This document shows, piece after piece, positions 26,494-36,025 of a stretch of DNA of 64,000 nucleotides. Source of the stretch: Lysobacterales bacterium (GTDB lineage Bacteria > Pseudomonadota > Gammaproteobacteria > Xanthomonadales > Ahniellaceae); NCBI GenBank assembly GCA_016182785.1, contig JACPFU010000003.1, positions 124,001 to 188,000 of the forward strand, in the 5' to 3' direction. A model generated the notes under the pieces. The model saw nothing but the letters and a program-made list of their open reading frames with translations, was not told the DNA's origin and made no database searches. Both the position numbers and the translations under genes were made by a program. Each line of letters opens with the position of its first letter. Position 1 is the stretch's first letter.

Positions 26494-27246
26494 ATGGCGA
26501 TCGAACTGGGCTTGATCGGCGGCACCGGCCTGTACGCGTTTCCCGGGCTGCAACAGGCGACCCGCGTCGAGATCGACACGCCCTACGGCGCGCCGTCCGG
26601 CGCCTATGTCTGCGGCGAGCTCGATGGTCATCGCGTCGCCTTCCTGGCACGCCACGGCGAAACTCACACGATCGCGCCGCACCGCGTGAACTACCGCGCC
26701 AACGTGCACGGCTTCAGGCAGCTCGGCTGCCGGCGCGTGCTCGGCATCAACGCGGTCGGCGGCATCCGCTACGACATGGGGCCGCGCGCGCTGGTCGTGC
26801 CCGACCAGATCATCGACTACACCCACGGCCGCTGTACCAGCTTCAGCGACGTCGCCGGGGTCAAGGTCGAGCACATCGACTTCTCGCACCCGTACACGCC
26901 GCAGTTCCGCTCGCGCTTGCTCGCGGCGGCGGCGCAGGCCGGCATCGAGCTCATCGACGGCGGCTGCTACGGCGCCACCCAGGGACCACGCCTGGAGACG
27001 GTGGCCGAGATCTCCCGGCTGCGCCGCGACGGCTGCGACCTGGTCGGCATGACCGGCATGCCGGAAGCGGCGCTCGCGCGCGAGCTCGGTCTGGAATACG
27101 CCTGCGTGGCGCTGGTCGCGAACTGGGCCGCGGGTTGCGGCGATGCCAGCGAGATCAGCATCGAGGAAATTCATGCCCATCTGGCCGCCGCCACGGCACG
27201 CATTCCGGCGCTGGTGCGCGCCCTGCTGGCGATGAATCTCGGCTGA
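26494..27246 (+). CDS. S-methyl-5'-thioinosine phosphorylase
   Basis: 250 residues of the purine-nucleoside phosphorylase family (GLIGGTGLYAFPG at 6-18, phosphate-binding RHGETHTIAPHRVNYRAN). The region YACVALVANWAAG replaces the Asp seen in adenosine-type enzymes by Ala (NxAAG), as in P. aeruginosa MTI phosphorylase. The expected reaction splits 5'-methylthioinosine to hypoxanthine and methylthioribose-1-phosphate, feeding the hpt product encoded 4 nt upstream. Distinction from MTA phosphorylase rests on this motif and context. Confidence 0.88.
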   Translation: MAIELGLIGGTGLYAFPGLQQATRVEIDTPYGAPSGAYVCGELDGHRVAFLARHGETHTIAPHRVNYRANVHGFRQLGCRRVLGINAVGGIRYDMGPRALVVPDQIIDYTHGRCTSFSDVAGVKVEHIDFSHPYTPQFRSRLLAAAAQAGIELIDGGCYGATQGPRLETVAEISRLRRDGCDLVGMTGMPEAALARELGLEYACVALVANWAAGCGDASEISIEEIHAHLAAATARIPALVRALLAMNLG

Positions 27247-27250
27247 AGGC

Positions 27251-27279
27251 TTGTAATTATTTTCAATCTGGGAAAAACT
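27251..27279 (+). promoter_or_regulatory. candidate cold-shock promoter and leader region
   Basis: A short AT-rich island, rare in this sequence, contains TTGTAA (27251-27256) and AAAACT (27274-27279) spaced by 17 nt. It lies 56 nt before the cold-shock start codon. The hexamers match only partly. Confidence 0.3.
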
Positions 27280-27334
27280 CCGGCCGCTGCGCCGCCGTGG
27301 CCAGCCGTGTTTCCTTTCAAGGGTTTGTACAGCA

Positions 27335-27541
27335 ATGCGCACCGGTACCGTGAAGTGGTTCAACGACGCGAAGGGCTTCGGCTTCATCGCGCCCGACGAT
27401 GGCGGCGAAGATGTTTTCGTCCATTACTCTGCGATCTCCGCGAAGGGCTTCCGCAGCCTTCAGGAGGGCCAGAAGGTGAGCTTCGAAGTCCAGCAGGGAC
27501 CGAAGGGCGCACAAGCCGCAGGCGTCGTGCCGGTCGGCTGA
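27335..27541 (+). CDS. cold-shock protein (CspA family)
   Basis: 68 residues forming one cold-shock domain. RNP1 is KGFGFI at 13-18 and RNP2 is VFVHY at 27-31 (Tyr in place of the more usual Phe). It binds single-stranded RNA or DNA and melts RNA structure. It is a monocistronic gene with an AT-rich leader and an intrinsic terminator 27 nt past the stop. Paralogues elsewhere are likely, so no specific symbol is given. Confidence 0.95.
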   Translation: MRTGTVKWFNDAKGFGFIAPDDGGEDVFVHYSAISAKGFRSLQEGQKVSFEVQQGPKGAQAAGVVPVG

Positions 27542-27567
27542 TCCGACCCCCCGCGACGATCGGAAAC

Positions 27568-27594
27568 ACCCCGCTTCGGCGGGGTTTTTCTTTT
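27568..27594 (+). terminator. intrinsic terminator of the cold-shock gene
   Basis: Stem CCCCGC / GCGGGG with a TTCG tetraloop, followed by TTTTTCTTTT. This is a textbook rho-independent terminator. The T-run touches the stop codon of the convergent exporter gene. Confidence 0.93.
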
Positions 27595-29366
27595 CAGTCG
27601 GAGTGCAACGAGAACTGCAGCCGCGCCAGATCGGCGTAGAGGCCGCCGGCCTGGATCAGTTCGGCGTGGGTGCCGATGGCCTGGATGCGGCCGTGGTCGA
27701 GCACGACGATGCGGTCGGCCTTCTGCACGGTGGCGAGGCGGTGGGCGATGATGATCGTGGTGCGGCTGCCGACCACGGCGTCGATTGCTTGCTGGATCGC
27801 AGCTTCGGATTGCGCGTCGAGCGCGCTGGTGGCTTCGTCGAGCAGCAGGATCGGGGCGTCGCGCAGCAGCGCGCGCGCGATCGCGATGCGCTGACGCTGG
27901 CCGCCCGAGAGGCGCACGCCGCGTTCGCCGAGCTCAGCGGAGTAGCCGCCGGGTTGGGCGAGGATGAACTCGTGCGCCTGCGCCGCGCGCGCGGCCTGTT
28001 CGATCGCAGCCTGGTCGGCACCGTCGCGGCCGAGCGCGATGTTGGCGGCAGCGTCCATCGCAAAGATCACCGGGTGCTGCGGCACCAGCGCGATGCACTG
28101 GCGCAGGTCGGCGAGCGGCAACTGGTCGATGGCCTGGTCGTCGATCAGGATGCGGCCGGATTCGGCCTCATGGAAGCGCAGCAACAGCTGGAACAGGGTG
28201 CTCTTGCCGGCGCCGCTCGGACCGACCAGGGCGATGGTTTCGCCCGGGCGGATGTCGAGCGAGAAGTCGTCGAGCGCGACCTGACCGGGGCGGCTCGGGT
28301 AGCCAAAGCGCACGTGCTCGAAACGGATCGCGCCGCGTGCGGCGTTGGATCGGGGCCTGGCATCGGCGCGATCGCGCACCGCGGGCACCGTGGCGAGCAG
28401 CTCGGCGATGCGCTCCATCGCGCCGGCGGCGCGCTGCACTTCGCCCCAGACCTCGGTGAGTGCGCCGACCGAGCCGGCGGCAGTGACCGCATAGAACACG
28501 AACTGGCCCAGCGTTCCGGCGGTCATCGCGCCGGCGAGCACGTCTTTGGCGCCGACCCACAGCACCAACGTGATCGCGCCGAACACGAGCAGGATCACCA
28601 TCAGCGTCAGCAATGCCCGCGTCGAGATGCGGCGGCGCGCGGTGCCGAGTGCGCGCAGGATGGCGCCGTCGAAACGCAGGGCTTCGGCGGCCTCGCGGGT
28701 GTAGGCCTGCAGCGTCTGGATCGCACCCAGCGACTCGGCCGCCTGGGCGCTGGCGTCGGCGATGCGTTCCTGCGACTCCTTGGACAGCCCGCGCACGCGC
28801 CGACCGAAGAACACGATCGGCAGGATCGCGAGCGGAATCACCAGCGCCGCCAGCCCGGCCAGCTTCGGGCTGGTGATCGCGAGCAGCACGCTGGCGCCGA
28901 TCAGCATGACCACGCTGCGCAGCGCCACCGAAACCGACGAACCGATCACCGTCTGCACCAGTTCCGCGTCGGCGGTGATGCGCGACAGCAATTCGCCGCT
29001 GCGACTGCGCTCGAAGAACGCGGCGTCGAGCGTCAGCAGGTGGGCGTAGAGCCGACGCCTGAGGTCGGCGACGACCGATTCGCCGAGCATCGAGACGAAC
29101 CAGAAGCGCAGCGCGGTCGCGATCGCGAGCACGCCGGCGACGAGGAACAGTCCGAGGAAGCTGCGGTCGATCGCGGCCGGGTCGCTGCCGGAGAAGCCGT
29201 GGTCGATCATCTGGCCGACCGCCCAGGGCAGCGTCAGCGAGGCTGCAGAGGAGACCAGCAGGAACAGCAGCCAGCCGGCGGCAAGCGGACGATAGGGGCG
29301 CAGGAACGGCAACACTGCGCGCAGCGGCTTCAGGCCGGGCTTCGGACTTGCTTCGGGCGTGGACAT
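27594..29366 (-). CDS. MsbA-like ABC exporter (permease-ATPase fusion)
   Basis: 590 residues. Six membrane helices occupy about 25-305 and the nucleotide-binding domain about 345-590, with Walker A GPSGAGKST at 382-390, signature LSGGQRQR and Walker B ILLLDEATSALD. It is a half-transporter that works as a homodimer in the inner membrane. Length and loop pattern resemble the MsbA/lipid- or multidrug-exporter group; the substrate cannot be told. It is the last gene of a reverse-strand operon after an ECF sigma, anti-sigma and YigZ gene, with 49 nt after yigZ. Confidence 0.92.
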   Translation of the reverse strand: MSTPEASPKPGLKPLRAVLPFLRPYRPLAAGWLLFLLVSSAASLTLPWAVGQMIDHGFSGSDPAAIDRSFLGLFLVAGVLAIATALRFWFVSMLGESVVADLRRRLYAHLLTLDAAFFERSRSGELLSRITADAELVQTVIGSSVSVALRSVVMLIGASVLLAITSPKLAGLAALVIPLAILPIVFFGRRVRGLSKESQERIADASAQAAESLGAIQTLQAYTREAAEALRFDGAILRALGTARRRISTRALLTLMVILLVFGAITLVLWVGAKDVLAGAMTAGTLGQFVFYAVTAAGSVGALTEVWGEVQRAAGAMERIAELLATVPAVRDRADARPRSNAARGAIRFEHVRFGYPSRPGQVALDDFSLDIRPGETIALVGPSGAGKSTLFQLLLRFHEAESGRILIDDQAIDQLPLADLRQCIALVPQHPVIFAMDAAANIALGRDGADQAAIEQAARAAQAHEFILAQPGGYSAELGERGVRLSGGQRQRIAIARALLRDAPILLLDEATSALDAQSEAAIQQAIDAVVGSRTTIIIAHRLATVQKADRIVVLDHGRIQAIGTHAELIQAGGLYADLARLQFSLHSD

Positions 29367-29415
29367 CGCTGCGATGTGGGGGCGGCGGCGATGGACGCAA
29401 GCACGCCGCGCGGCT

Positions 29416-30009
29416 TCAGTCGAGCCGGCGCAGCGTCACCTGGCCGCGGCTGGCATCGCGCAGTTGCTGGCCGAGCCGTTCGACCTGGTTGGCGCGCACG
29501 CGCAGGCGCAGCTGCACGCCCTCCGCGCTGAAGCGTTCCTCCAGTTTCTCGGCCGAGACGGCGTCCATCAGCGCATGGGCGGCACCGAGGTGCGCGAAGC
29601 CGAGGTTGAGTTCGACCTCGCACATGCGCTCGCGCAGTTGTCGCGGTGCGGTGCGCAGGCATTCGGCAGCAGCACCGCCGTAGGCGCGCACCAGCCCGCC
29701 GGCGCCGAGCTTGATGCCGCCGAACCAGCGCGTGACCACGACCACGACCTGGTCGAGTCCCTGGCCATCGATGGCGGCGAGGATCGGCCGGCCGGCGGTG
29801 CCGGCGGGCTCGTCGGCATCATCGGATCGATACAGCTCGCCGATGCGATAGGCCCAGCAGTTGTGGCGCGCGTCCTCGTCGCTGGCGCTGGCAATGAAGG
29901 CCATCGCCGCCGCCACGCTGTCGGCGGGCGCCGCCTGGGCGATGAAGCGGCTTTTCTTGATCTCGATGTCGAAGCGATGCGGGGCCGCCAGCGTCGGCAG
30001 CAGGCTCAT
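29416..30009 (-). CDS. YigZ family protein (IMPACT/UPF0029)
   Basis: 197 residues. The N-terminal IMPACT domain has IKKSRFIAQAAP, the DDADEPAGTAGRPIL motif (about 67-81) and VVVVVTRWFGGIKLGAGGL (about 87-105). The C-terminal DUF1949-like domain follows. The family is linked to translation control in eukaryotes; the bacterial role is unclear. Its ATG overlaps the stop of the anti-sigma gene (ATGA at 30006-30009), so it is part of that operon. Confidence 0.92.
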   Translation of the reverse strand: MSLLPTLAAPHRFDIEIKKSRFIAQAAPADSVAAAMAFIASASDEDARHNCWAYRIGELYRSDDADEPAGTAGRPILAAIDGQGLDQVVVVVTRWFGGIKLGAGGLVRAYGGAAAECLRTAPRQLRERMCEVELNLGFAHLGAAHALMDAVSAEKLEERFSAEGVQLRLRVRANQVERLGQQLRDASRGQVTLRRLD

Positions 30010-30881
30010 GGCAGGAAGCGGCGCAGGTCCGGGGGGGTCACGGCGTCCGGATAGGCGGCGTGGAAGCGCGCGAGTTCGGCGCGGGCCTCGCTGTGACGGC
30101 GGTCGCGCACCAGGCGGCGGATGCGATCCAGCCAGGCATCGCGGGCGAGCACATCCTGCTTGAGCGCGCGCCCGGCGCCGGTTTCGCGGTCGGCGTCGAG
30201 GCGTTCCTTCGCGGCGTCCTTTTCGTCGGCAGCGACGGCGCCGAGGTCCATGCCCGGCGCCGCGGCGGCGGCCGTGGCTGCGGGCGCGGCCAGGTTCTGG
30301 CGCTGCTCCGGCATCGCCGAGCGGCTCGCGTGGTCGGCGCGCTTGTCCGCCTCGATCGCCGCACCGCGTTGCGCGGCCGGCGCGGCCGGCATCGGCGACG
30401 CTTCGCTCGCGGGCAGTTCGGCGCTGTCGGCGAAGACGGGTTCGGCCGCAGCAGGCTGGGCCTGCTGTTCACGCTTGGCTTCGTTGAACGCCTGCGGCTC
30501 GGGCTTCGCCGGCGGCGGTGGCGGTGGGGGCAGTTGCGCCATCTCCAGCGCCTTGGCGCGGTCGCGGCTGGAGCTTGGCAGCACCTCGACCTCGAAGGTC
30601 TCCTCGCGCGCACGTGCGCCATCGAGCATCGCTTCGCCGCGCGCGGACTCCTGCGCCTCGTAGACACGCCAGCCGATGCCGGCGGCGATCGCGACGCCGG
30701 CGAAACTGGCGGCGAGTGCGATCCAGCGCGGCGGCTTGTGCGCATGGCCGACCGCCGCGCGGGCCTTGGTCAGCACCGCGCGGTCGAGCAGCGCGGTCGG
30801 CTCCGCCTGCGGCAGCCGCTTGTACGCGGCCACTTCGGCCTCGTATTCGCGCATCAGGTCTTCGAGCTCGCGGTCGTTCAT
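30006..30881 (-). CDS. membrane-bound anti-sigma factor-like protein
   Basis: 291 residues from ATG 30881, chosen because its start forms an ATGA overlap with the sigma-factor stop. A short cytoplasmic N-terminus (MNDRELEDLMREYEAEV) is followed by a membrane segment at about 53-70. The long periplasmic region is of low complexity: a run of seven prolines in QLPPPPPPPAKPEP (about 116-129), Ala/Pro-rich stretches and, near the end, a helical RDAWLDRIRRLVRDRRHSEA segment. It probably holds the sigma factor encoded upstream, but no zinc-type anti-sigma motif is visible. Confidence 0.78.
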   Translation of the reverse strand: MNDRELEDLMREYEAEVAAYKRLPQAEPTALLDRAVLTKARAAVGHAHKPPRWIALAASFAGVAIAAGIGWRVYEAQESARGEAMLDGARAREETFEVEVLPSSSRDRAKALEMAQLPPPPPPPAKPEPQAFNEAKREQQAQPAAAEPVFADSAELPASEASPMPAAPAAQRGAAIEADKRADHASRSAMPEQRQNLAAPAATAAAAAPGMDLGAVAADEKDAAKERLDADRETGAGRALKQDVLARDAWLDRIRRLVRDRRHSEARAELARFHAAYPDAVTPPDLRRFLP

Positions 30882-31432
30882 GCGCATGACCTCAAGCTCG
30901 CACGCAGTTTTTCAAGGGCGTAGCGCAGTCTGGACTTCGCGGTTTCGCGCCCGACCGCCATCACTTCGGCGATTTCCTCAATGCCGAGGCCGTTCTCGAC
31001 CCGCAGCAGGAAGGCGCCGCGCTGCTCGGCCGGCAACTCCGCGAGTGCGTCTTGCAGGCGGCGCGACTGCTCGAAGTCGCTGAGCACGCGCTCGGGGCGC
31101 TCGCGCTCGTCGTTCTCGGCGACACGGAAGGCATTCTCGGCGGTTTCGCCGTTGTCCTCGGGGCGCTCGCGGCGATACTGGTCGATCACCAGGTTGTGCG
31201 CGATCTGCAGCAGCCAGGTCGAGAACTTGGCCTCGACGCGATAGCGCGCCCGCGCCTGGATCACGCGTCCCCAGACCTCCTGGAACATCTCGTCGGCCAG
31301 TTCGCGGCGCTTCAGACCGCGCAGCAGGAAACGAAACAGCGGCCCGCGATGACGCGTGTACAGCGTCTCGAACGCCCGCGCGTCGCCGCTTGCGTAGGCC
31401 AGCATCAGTTCCTCGTCGCTGCGTTCGGTCAT
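30878..31432 (-). CDS. ECF-family RNA polymerase sigma factor
   Basis: 184 residues from ATG 31432 (MTERSDEELMLAYASGD); an upstream in-frame ATG adds 29 residues without sigma features. Region 2 contains ELADEMFQEVWGRVIQARAR and FSTWLLQIAHNLVIDQYRRE; region 4 contains LGIEEIAEVMAVGRETAKSR. It should direct a small regulon together with the anti-sigma encoded 4 nt in overlap downstream. The repeat block at 31433-31735 lies directly upstream, so its promoter must be in or next to that block. Confidence 0.92.
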   Translation of the reverse strand: MTERSDEELMLAYASGDARAFETLYTRHRGPLFRFLLRGLKRRELADEMFQEVWGRVIQARARYRVEAKFSTWLLQIAHNLVIDQYRRERPEDNGETAENAFRVAENDERERPERVLSDFEQSRRLQDALAELPAEQRGAFLLRVENGLGIEEIAEVMAVGRETAKSRLRYALEKLRASLRSCA

Positions 31433-31735
31433 CGTCCACGAGCGTAAACGATGCGCCCGATCCGGCATAGCCTCGGCGGCGGGGAAGTCGAGCGGGGACA
31501 GGGCGATGGCGGCGGTCATGGAGCGTGGAACGCGGCCGGGGTGTTGGTGGGGTTAGCGGTGTCGGAATCGCGGCTTGGAAGCCGCTCCCACTATGGCTCC
31601 GACAGACCTTGATGGAGGAACAGTGGGAGCGGCTTCCAAGCCGCGATGCTCTCCCCCATTACTTGCACCACCCCCCCCCCCCCATGGAACCCCCACCGGG
31701 AGCGGCTTCCAAGCCGCGATTCCGACCGATCCCGA
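31433..31735. repeat. intergenic inverted-repeat block with poly-C tract
   Basis: This 303-nt stretch has no convincing gene. It carries three copies of a unit built around GCGGCTTGGAAGCCGC, itself a hairpin (7-bp stem). Copy 1 is at 31561-31589, copy 2 (inverted relative to copy 1) at 31624-31647 and copy 3 at 31698-31726. Copies 1 and 3 are perfect 29-nt inverted repeats of one another, so the whole block could fold back on itself. A run of 13 C lies at 31671-31683. It resembles REP/RAYT-type intergenic repeats, but no transposase is adjacent. It starts 9 nt from the cysNC stop. Confidence 0.85.
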
Positions 31736-33595
31736 CTACCTCAGCACTGCCTCCACCACCCCTATCGCCAGCTGGTCCGGACTCGCCGCGGTGGTGTCGA
31801 GCACCAGTTCGGCATGTTCCGGGCGCTCGTAGGGCGAGTCGATGCCGGTGAAGTTCGGGATCAGTCCGGCGCGGGCCTTCGCGTACAGGCCCTTGACGTC
31901 GCGTTGCTCGCAGACTTCGAGCGGGGTGTCGACGAACACTTCGATGAACTCGCCGTCGGCGAAGCGTTCGCGCGCCATGCGGCGTTCGTCGCGGAAGGGC
32001 GAGATGAAGGACACGATCACGATCAGTCCGGCGTCGACCATCAGGCGCGCGACTTCGGCGACACGGCGGATGTTCTCGACGCGGTCCTCGGCGCTGAAGC
32101 CGAGATCGCGGTTGAGCCCATGGCGCACGTTGTCGCCATCGAGCAGGTAGGTGTGGTGGCCGGTGGCGAGCAGGCGCTTCTCGACCAGGTTCGCGATGGT
32201 CGACTTGCCCGAGCCCGACAGCCCGGTGAACCACAGGCAGCGCGGCACCTGGCCCTTGATCGCGGCGCGCGCCTGCTTGCCGACATCGAGCGCCTGCCAG
32301 TGCACGTTGCTGGCGCGGCGCAGCGCGAACTCGATGCGCCCCATCGCGACCGTGGCATTGCTGCTGCGGTCGATCAGGATGAAGGCGCCGAGCGCGCGGT
32401 TTTCGGCATACGGCGCGAACGCGATGTCCTGGTCGAGCGACAGGTTGCACACCGCGACCTCGTTCAGCAGCAGGCGCGTCGCGGCCAGGTGCTCCTGGGT
32501 GTTCACGTCGACCTTGTGCTTGATCGCGGTGACCTGCGCGGTCACCGTGCGCGCGGCGGCCTGGAGCAGATAGCGCCGGCCCGGCATCAGCGGTGCGTCG
32601 TCGAGCCACAGCAGCTGCACCGCGAACTGGTCGGCGATCGCACACGGCGCGGCCGCGGACGCGAGCACGTCGCCGCGGCTGACGTCGATCTCGTGGACGA
32701 GCGCGATCAATGCCGACTCTCCGGCCTGCGCCGATTCGCGTTGCGTATCCCCCACGGCGATGCTGGCAACGCGCGCATGCCGGCCCGAGGGCAACGACAC
32801 CAGTTCATCACCGATCTGCACCCGACCACTCGCGATCAGCCCGGCGTAACCGCGGAAATCGGCATGCGGTCGGCACACCCACTGCACCGGCATGCGCAAC
32901 GGCGCGGCGGCGTCGTCTTCCTGCAGCGGAAGGGTCTCCAGGTGTTCGAGCAGGGGCGGGCCGGCGTACCACGGGGTCGCGGTCGAGCGTGTGATCACGT
33001 TGTCGCCGATCAGGCCCGACAGCGGGATCGCCTGCACTCGGGCAATGCCGAGCGTGGCCGCGAGTTCGCGGTAGTCGGCGACGATGGCATCGAAGCGCGC
33101 CTGGTCGTAGCCGACCAGGTCCATCTTGTTCACCGCCAGCACCACCTCGCGGATGCCGAGCAGGGCGACGATGTAGCTGTGCCGGCGCGTCTGCGTGAGC
33201 AGGCCCTTGCGCGCGTCGACCAGGACCACGGCGACATCCGCGGTCGATGCGCCGGTGGCCATGTTGCGCGTGTACTGCTCGTGCCCGGGGCAGTCGGCGA
33301 CGATGAACTGGCGGCGGTCGGTGCCGAAGAAGCGGTAGGCGACATCGATGGTGATGCCCTGTTCGCGCTCGGCGGCGAGGCCGTCGAGCAGCAGTGCATA
33401 GTCGATCGCCTCGCCCTGGGTGCCGTGGCGCGCGCTGTCGCGCTCGAGCCGGGCGAGCTGGTCGTCGTAGAGCTGCTTGCTCTCGTACAGCAGGCGTCCG
33501 ATCAGCGTGCTCTTGCCGTCGTCGACGCTGCCGCAGGTGATGAAGCGCAGCAGCGGCTTGCGCTCATGCCGGGCCAGGTATTCCGCGATGTCCAT
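31736..33595 (-). CDS. cysNC: bifunctional sulfate adenylyltransferase subunit 1 / APS kinase
   Basis: 619 residues. The N-terminal CysN GTPase has P-loop GSVDDGKST (22-30), [11 protein letters not shown] and NKMDLVGY, followed by translation-factor-like barrels. The C-terminal CysC kinase (about 440-619) has P-loop GLSGSGKST (458-466) and [10 protein letters not shown]. With CysD it activates sulfate to APS and then to PAPS. The fusion is normal in xanthomonads. The ATG at 33595 shares a nucleotide with the cysD stop (TGATG). Confidence 0.96.
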   Translation of the reverse strand: MDIAEYLARHERKPLLRFITCGSVDDGKSTLIGRLLYESKQLYDDQLARLERDSARHGTQGEAIDYALLLDGLAAEREQGITIDVAYRFFGTDRRQFIVADCPGHEQYTRNMATGASTADVAVVLVDARKGLLTQTRRHSYIVALLGIREVVLAVNKMDLVGYDQARFDAIVADYRELAATLGIARVQAIPLSGLIGDNVITRSTATPWYAGPPLLEHLETLPLQEDDAAAPLRMPVQWVCRPHADFRGYAGLIASGRVQIGDELVSLPSGRHARVASIAVGDTQRESAQAGESALIALVHEIDVSRGDVLASAAAPCAIADQFAVQLLWLDDAPLMPGRRYLLQAAARTVTAQVTAIKHKVDVNTQEHLAATRLLLNEVAVCNLSLDQDIAFAPYAENRALGAFILIDRSSNATVAMGRIEFALRRASNVHWQALDVGKQARAAIKGQVPRCLWFTGLSGSGKSTIANLVEKRLLATGHHTYLLDGDNVRHGLNRDLGFSAEDRVENIRRVAEVARLMVDAGLIVIVSFISPFRDERRMARERFADGEFIEVFVDTPLEVCEQRDVKGLYAKARAGLIPNFTGIDSPYERPEHAELVLDTTAASPDQLAIGVVEAVLR

Positions 33596-34494
33596 CAGAA
33601 ATACCCCTCCTGCTTCTTCTGTTCCATCGACGCCCCGGCATCGCCGTCGATCAGCCGGCCCTGGCGCTCGGACTGGCGCGCAACCAGCATCTCCGCGATC
33701 ACCGCCTCCAGACTGTCGGCGGCGGACTCGATCGCGCCCGACAACGGATAGCAGCCGAGCGTGCGGAAGCGGATGCGGCGCAGCTGCGGCGTCTCCCGGG
33801 GGTGCAGTGGCAGGCGATCGTCGTCGACCAGGATCAGGGTGCCGTCGCGCTCGACCACCGGCCGCTCGGCCGCGAAGTACAAGGGCACCACCGGGATGCG
33901 CTCGCGCAGGATGTACAGCCAGATGTCGAGTTCGGTCCAGTTCGACAGCGGGAACACGCGCACGCTCTCGCCCGGCGCGATGCGGGTGTTGTACAGGTTC
34001 CAGGGTTCCGGGCGTTGCCGCTTCGGGTCCCAGCGATGCGCGCTGCTGCGAAACGAGAACACCCGTTCCTTGGCGCGCGAGGCTTCCTCGTCGCGGCGCG
34101 CACCGCCGATCGCGGCATCGAAACCGCCACCTTCGAGTGCCTGCTTGAGGCCTTCGGTCTTCATGATGCGGGTGTGTTCGGCGGAGCCGTGGGTGAACGG
34201 TCCGACCCCGTCGCGCAGGCCATCGGGATTGATGTGCACGCGCAGCTCGACGCCGTAACGCGCCGGCACCGAGTCGCGCAGCGCATACATGTCGCGGAAC
34301 TTCCAGCCGGTGTCGACATGCAGCAGCGGGATCGGCGGCGGCGCCGGGTGGAAGGCCTTGCGCAGCAGGTGCAGCAGCACCGAGCTGTCCTTGCCGATCG
34401 AATACAGCATCACCGGCCGCGCGAATTCGGCGGCGACTTCGCGCAGGATGTGCAGGCTCTCGGCTTCGAGCCGGTCGAGATGAGTCAGGGGCAT
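33595..34494 (-). CDS. cysD: sulfate adenylyltransferase subunit 2
   Basis: 299 residues of the PP-loop ATP pyrophosphatase family. The PP-loop [14 protein letters not shown] lies at about 31-44, and [12 protein letters not shown] and [16 protein letters not shown] follow. CysD forms APS from ATP and sulfate, driven by CysN GTP hydrolysis. It is the first gene of cysD-cysNC. An inverted repeat CGCGTC/GACGCG at 34520-34537 lies just upstream of the start and may be regulatory; no consensus for a known regulator was recognised. Confidence 0.96.
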   Translation of the reverse strand: MPLTHLDRLEAESLHILREVAAEFARPVMLYSIGKDSSVLLHLLRKAFHPAPPPIPLLHVDTGWKFRDMYALRDSVPARYGVELRVHINPDGLRDGVGPFTHGSAEHTRIMKTEGLKQALEGGGFDAAIGGARRDEEASRAKERVFSFRSSAHRWDPKRQRPEPWNLYNTRIAPGESVRVFPLSNWTELDIWLYILRERIPVVPLYFAAERPVVERDGTLILVDDDRLPLHPRETPQLRRIRFRTLGCYPLSGAIESAADSLEAVIAEMLVARQSERQGRLIDGDAGASMEQKKQEGYF

Positions 34495-34552
34495 GCCGGC
34501 ATTGTGCGCGAAAGCGTGCCGCGTCGGATATGACGCGACGCGCGCCGGCCAT

Positions 34553-34577
34553 GCCGCGCGGGAATAAGCCGCGCGGC
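34553..34577. terminator. hairpin downstream of the secreted-protein gene
   Basis: A perfect 9-bp stem GCCGCGCGG / CCGCGCGGC with a 7-nt AT-rich loop starts 2 nt after the stop codon of the gene at 34580 (reverse strand). It has no U-tract. It separates that gene from cysD. Confidence 0.5.
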
Positions 34578-34579
34578 GG

Positions 34580-35956
34580 TTACTCGAAGGAATCGCCGAG
34601 CAGCGGGTTCGGATGGGTGTCGATGCGCGCGATCAGCGGGTGATTGACCCCGGAGTCGCAGTTGGGCGACGTCGCGGCCACGAGCGCTGTGGCATTGCCC
34701 CAGGAGCTGATGTTGCCAAGGCCCTGCCAGGCCCAGCAGCCACCGCTGCCGACGTAGCGGAACGTGGCCGCACCGCGGTTGCCGAACAACGTGTCCACCT
34801 CGAATTCGGACTGGTCCGGCTCCGGTCGGATGACGGCCACGTAGAAACCGATCGCCGCGCCGATATCGGCTTCGAGATTGGCCGCGAAGATCGCACGCCC
34901 GCCGGCCGCGGCAGTGGCGGTGGGCAGTGCTGCGGTCGAGGCGTTGATGGTGGTCGGCAGTCCACCGAGCGATTCCGGCGGCGGCAGCGCCACTTCCTGG
35001 ACGCCGCTGTCGCGGGCGATCAGCAGCAACGGTTGTGGGCCCCCCTGCGGGAACGGCTGGGTGCCGGCCGCGACCATCGTGGTGCCGCTGATCGAGCGTC
35101 CGCGGTGCAGGCGAAAGTTGAATGGTCGCGAGTAGGCGGTGGCCGAATCGAGCTGCAGGGTGGTGCTGTTCAGGCGCAGCAGCAGCACTGCATTCGTACC
35201 GGCGCTGGTGCCGTGTGCCAACGCATGGATCAGGCCATCGCCGCCCACGCGCAGCGCGGCGAGGTGTTGCGGACTGGCCGCGGCCGAGGACGGCGCGGCC
35301 GCGGCAGTGGCCAGGGTCATCGCGGCGTTGAAGCGCACCACGAAGCCGCGCAAGGTCGGCTCCGTCCCGGTGTTGCGCACCTGGCCGGCCAGTACCCATT
35401 CGCCGCTCGCAAGCCGCAACAGCGAGCCAAGGTAGGTGTCGCCCAGCGCCGCCGAGCCGGTGGCGAGCGTGCTGATGTCGTAGCTGGAGGTCTGGCCGAA
35501 GTAACCCGCGGCGAATTGGCCGCTGTCGAGGTTGATACGCGCGAGGCGGGTCAGGTCGGGGTCCAGACTGCGCGGCTGCACGCCCGCCAGCGCCATCTCA
35601 TCGTCGGCGGCATTGCCGTTGTTGACGCCGCTGCAGGCGACCACGCTGTTCTTCACGCTCCAGGACGCCGGCGCGGTCTCGCGCGCGATGCCGTCGCCGG
35701 AGAATGCGGTGTCGAGTTCGCCGTCCGGTCGCAGGCGCAGGATCACGAACTGCGTCGCCAGTTCGTCGTAGGCCACCACCGCCAGACTGCCACCCTCGAC
35801 CGGGCAGGAGCCGATCGCGCTGACCCCGCTGCCGAGGCCGGACACCACGCGCAGGCCATCGCCATCGAAGCCGGGGTCGAGCACCGGCGACGCGCTCGCC
35901 GTCAGCGACGCCAGGCCAAACAGGGCGGCAGATACGCCGCGAATCAGTGGGTTCAT
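34580..35956 (-). CDS. secreted beta-rich protein with LLGDSFE C-terminus
   Basis: 458 residues with a Sec signal peptide (about 1-22, [20 protein letters not shown] then SAS). The mature N-terminus, LDPGFDGDG, and later LDTAFSGDG resemble the delta-60 repeat type of beta-propeller strand; the rest is Ala/Thr/Gly-rich with no catalytic motif. It ends [10 protein letters not shown], a C-terminal pattern shared with other exported proteins of this window. GGAG lies 8 nt before the ATG. It sits between the SulP gene and cysD on the same strand; a role in sulfate metabolism is not indicated. Confidence 0.75.
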   Translation of the reverse strand: MNPLIRGVSAALFGLASLTASASPVLDPGFDGDGLRVVSGLGSGVSAIGSCPVEGGSLAVVAYDELATQFVILRLRPDGELDTAFSGDGIARETAPASWSVKNSVVACSGVNNGNAADDEMALAGVQPRSLDPDLTRLARINLDSGQFAAGYFGQTSSYDISTLATGSAALGDTYLGSLLRLASGEWVLAGQVRNTGTEPTLRGFVVRFNAAMTLATAAAAPSSAAASPQHLAALRVGGDGLIHALAHGTSAGTNAVLLLRLNSTTLQLDSATAYSRPFNFRLHRGRSISGTTMVAAGTQPFPQGGPQPLLLIARDSGVQEVALPPPESLGGLPTTINASTAALPTATAAAGGRAIFAANLEADIGAAIGFYVAVIRPEPDQSEFEVDTLFGNRGAATFRYVGSGGCWAWQGLGNISSWGNATALVAATSPNCDSGVNHPLIARIDTHPNPLLGDSFE

Positions 35957-36025
35957 CGGGCACTCCGAGACTGGGTTGCCTCGCAGTACGCAGAATCCGT
36001 GCGGATTCTCCGCGCCCGGTCGAAA

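Noticed and set aside
31671..31683. The 13-nt C run as proof of phase variation
   Set aside because: It is intergenic and could be a sequencing or assembly artefact; no gene is put in or out of frame by it.
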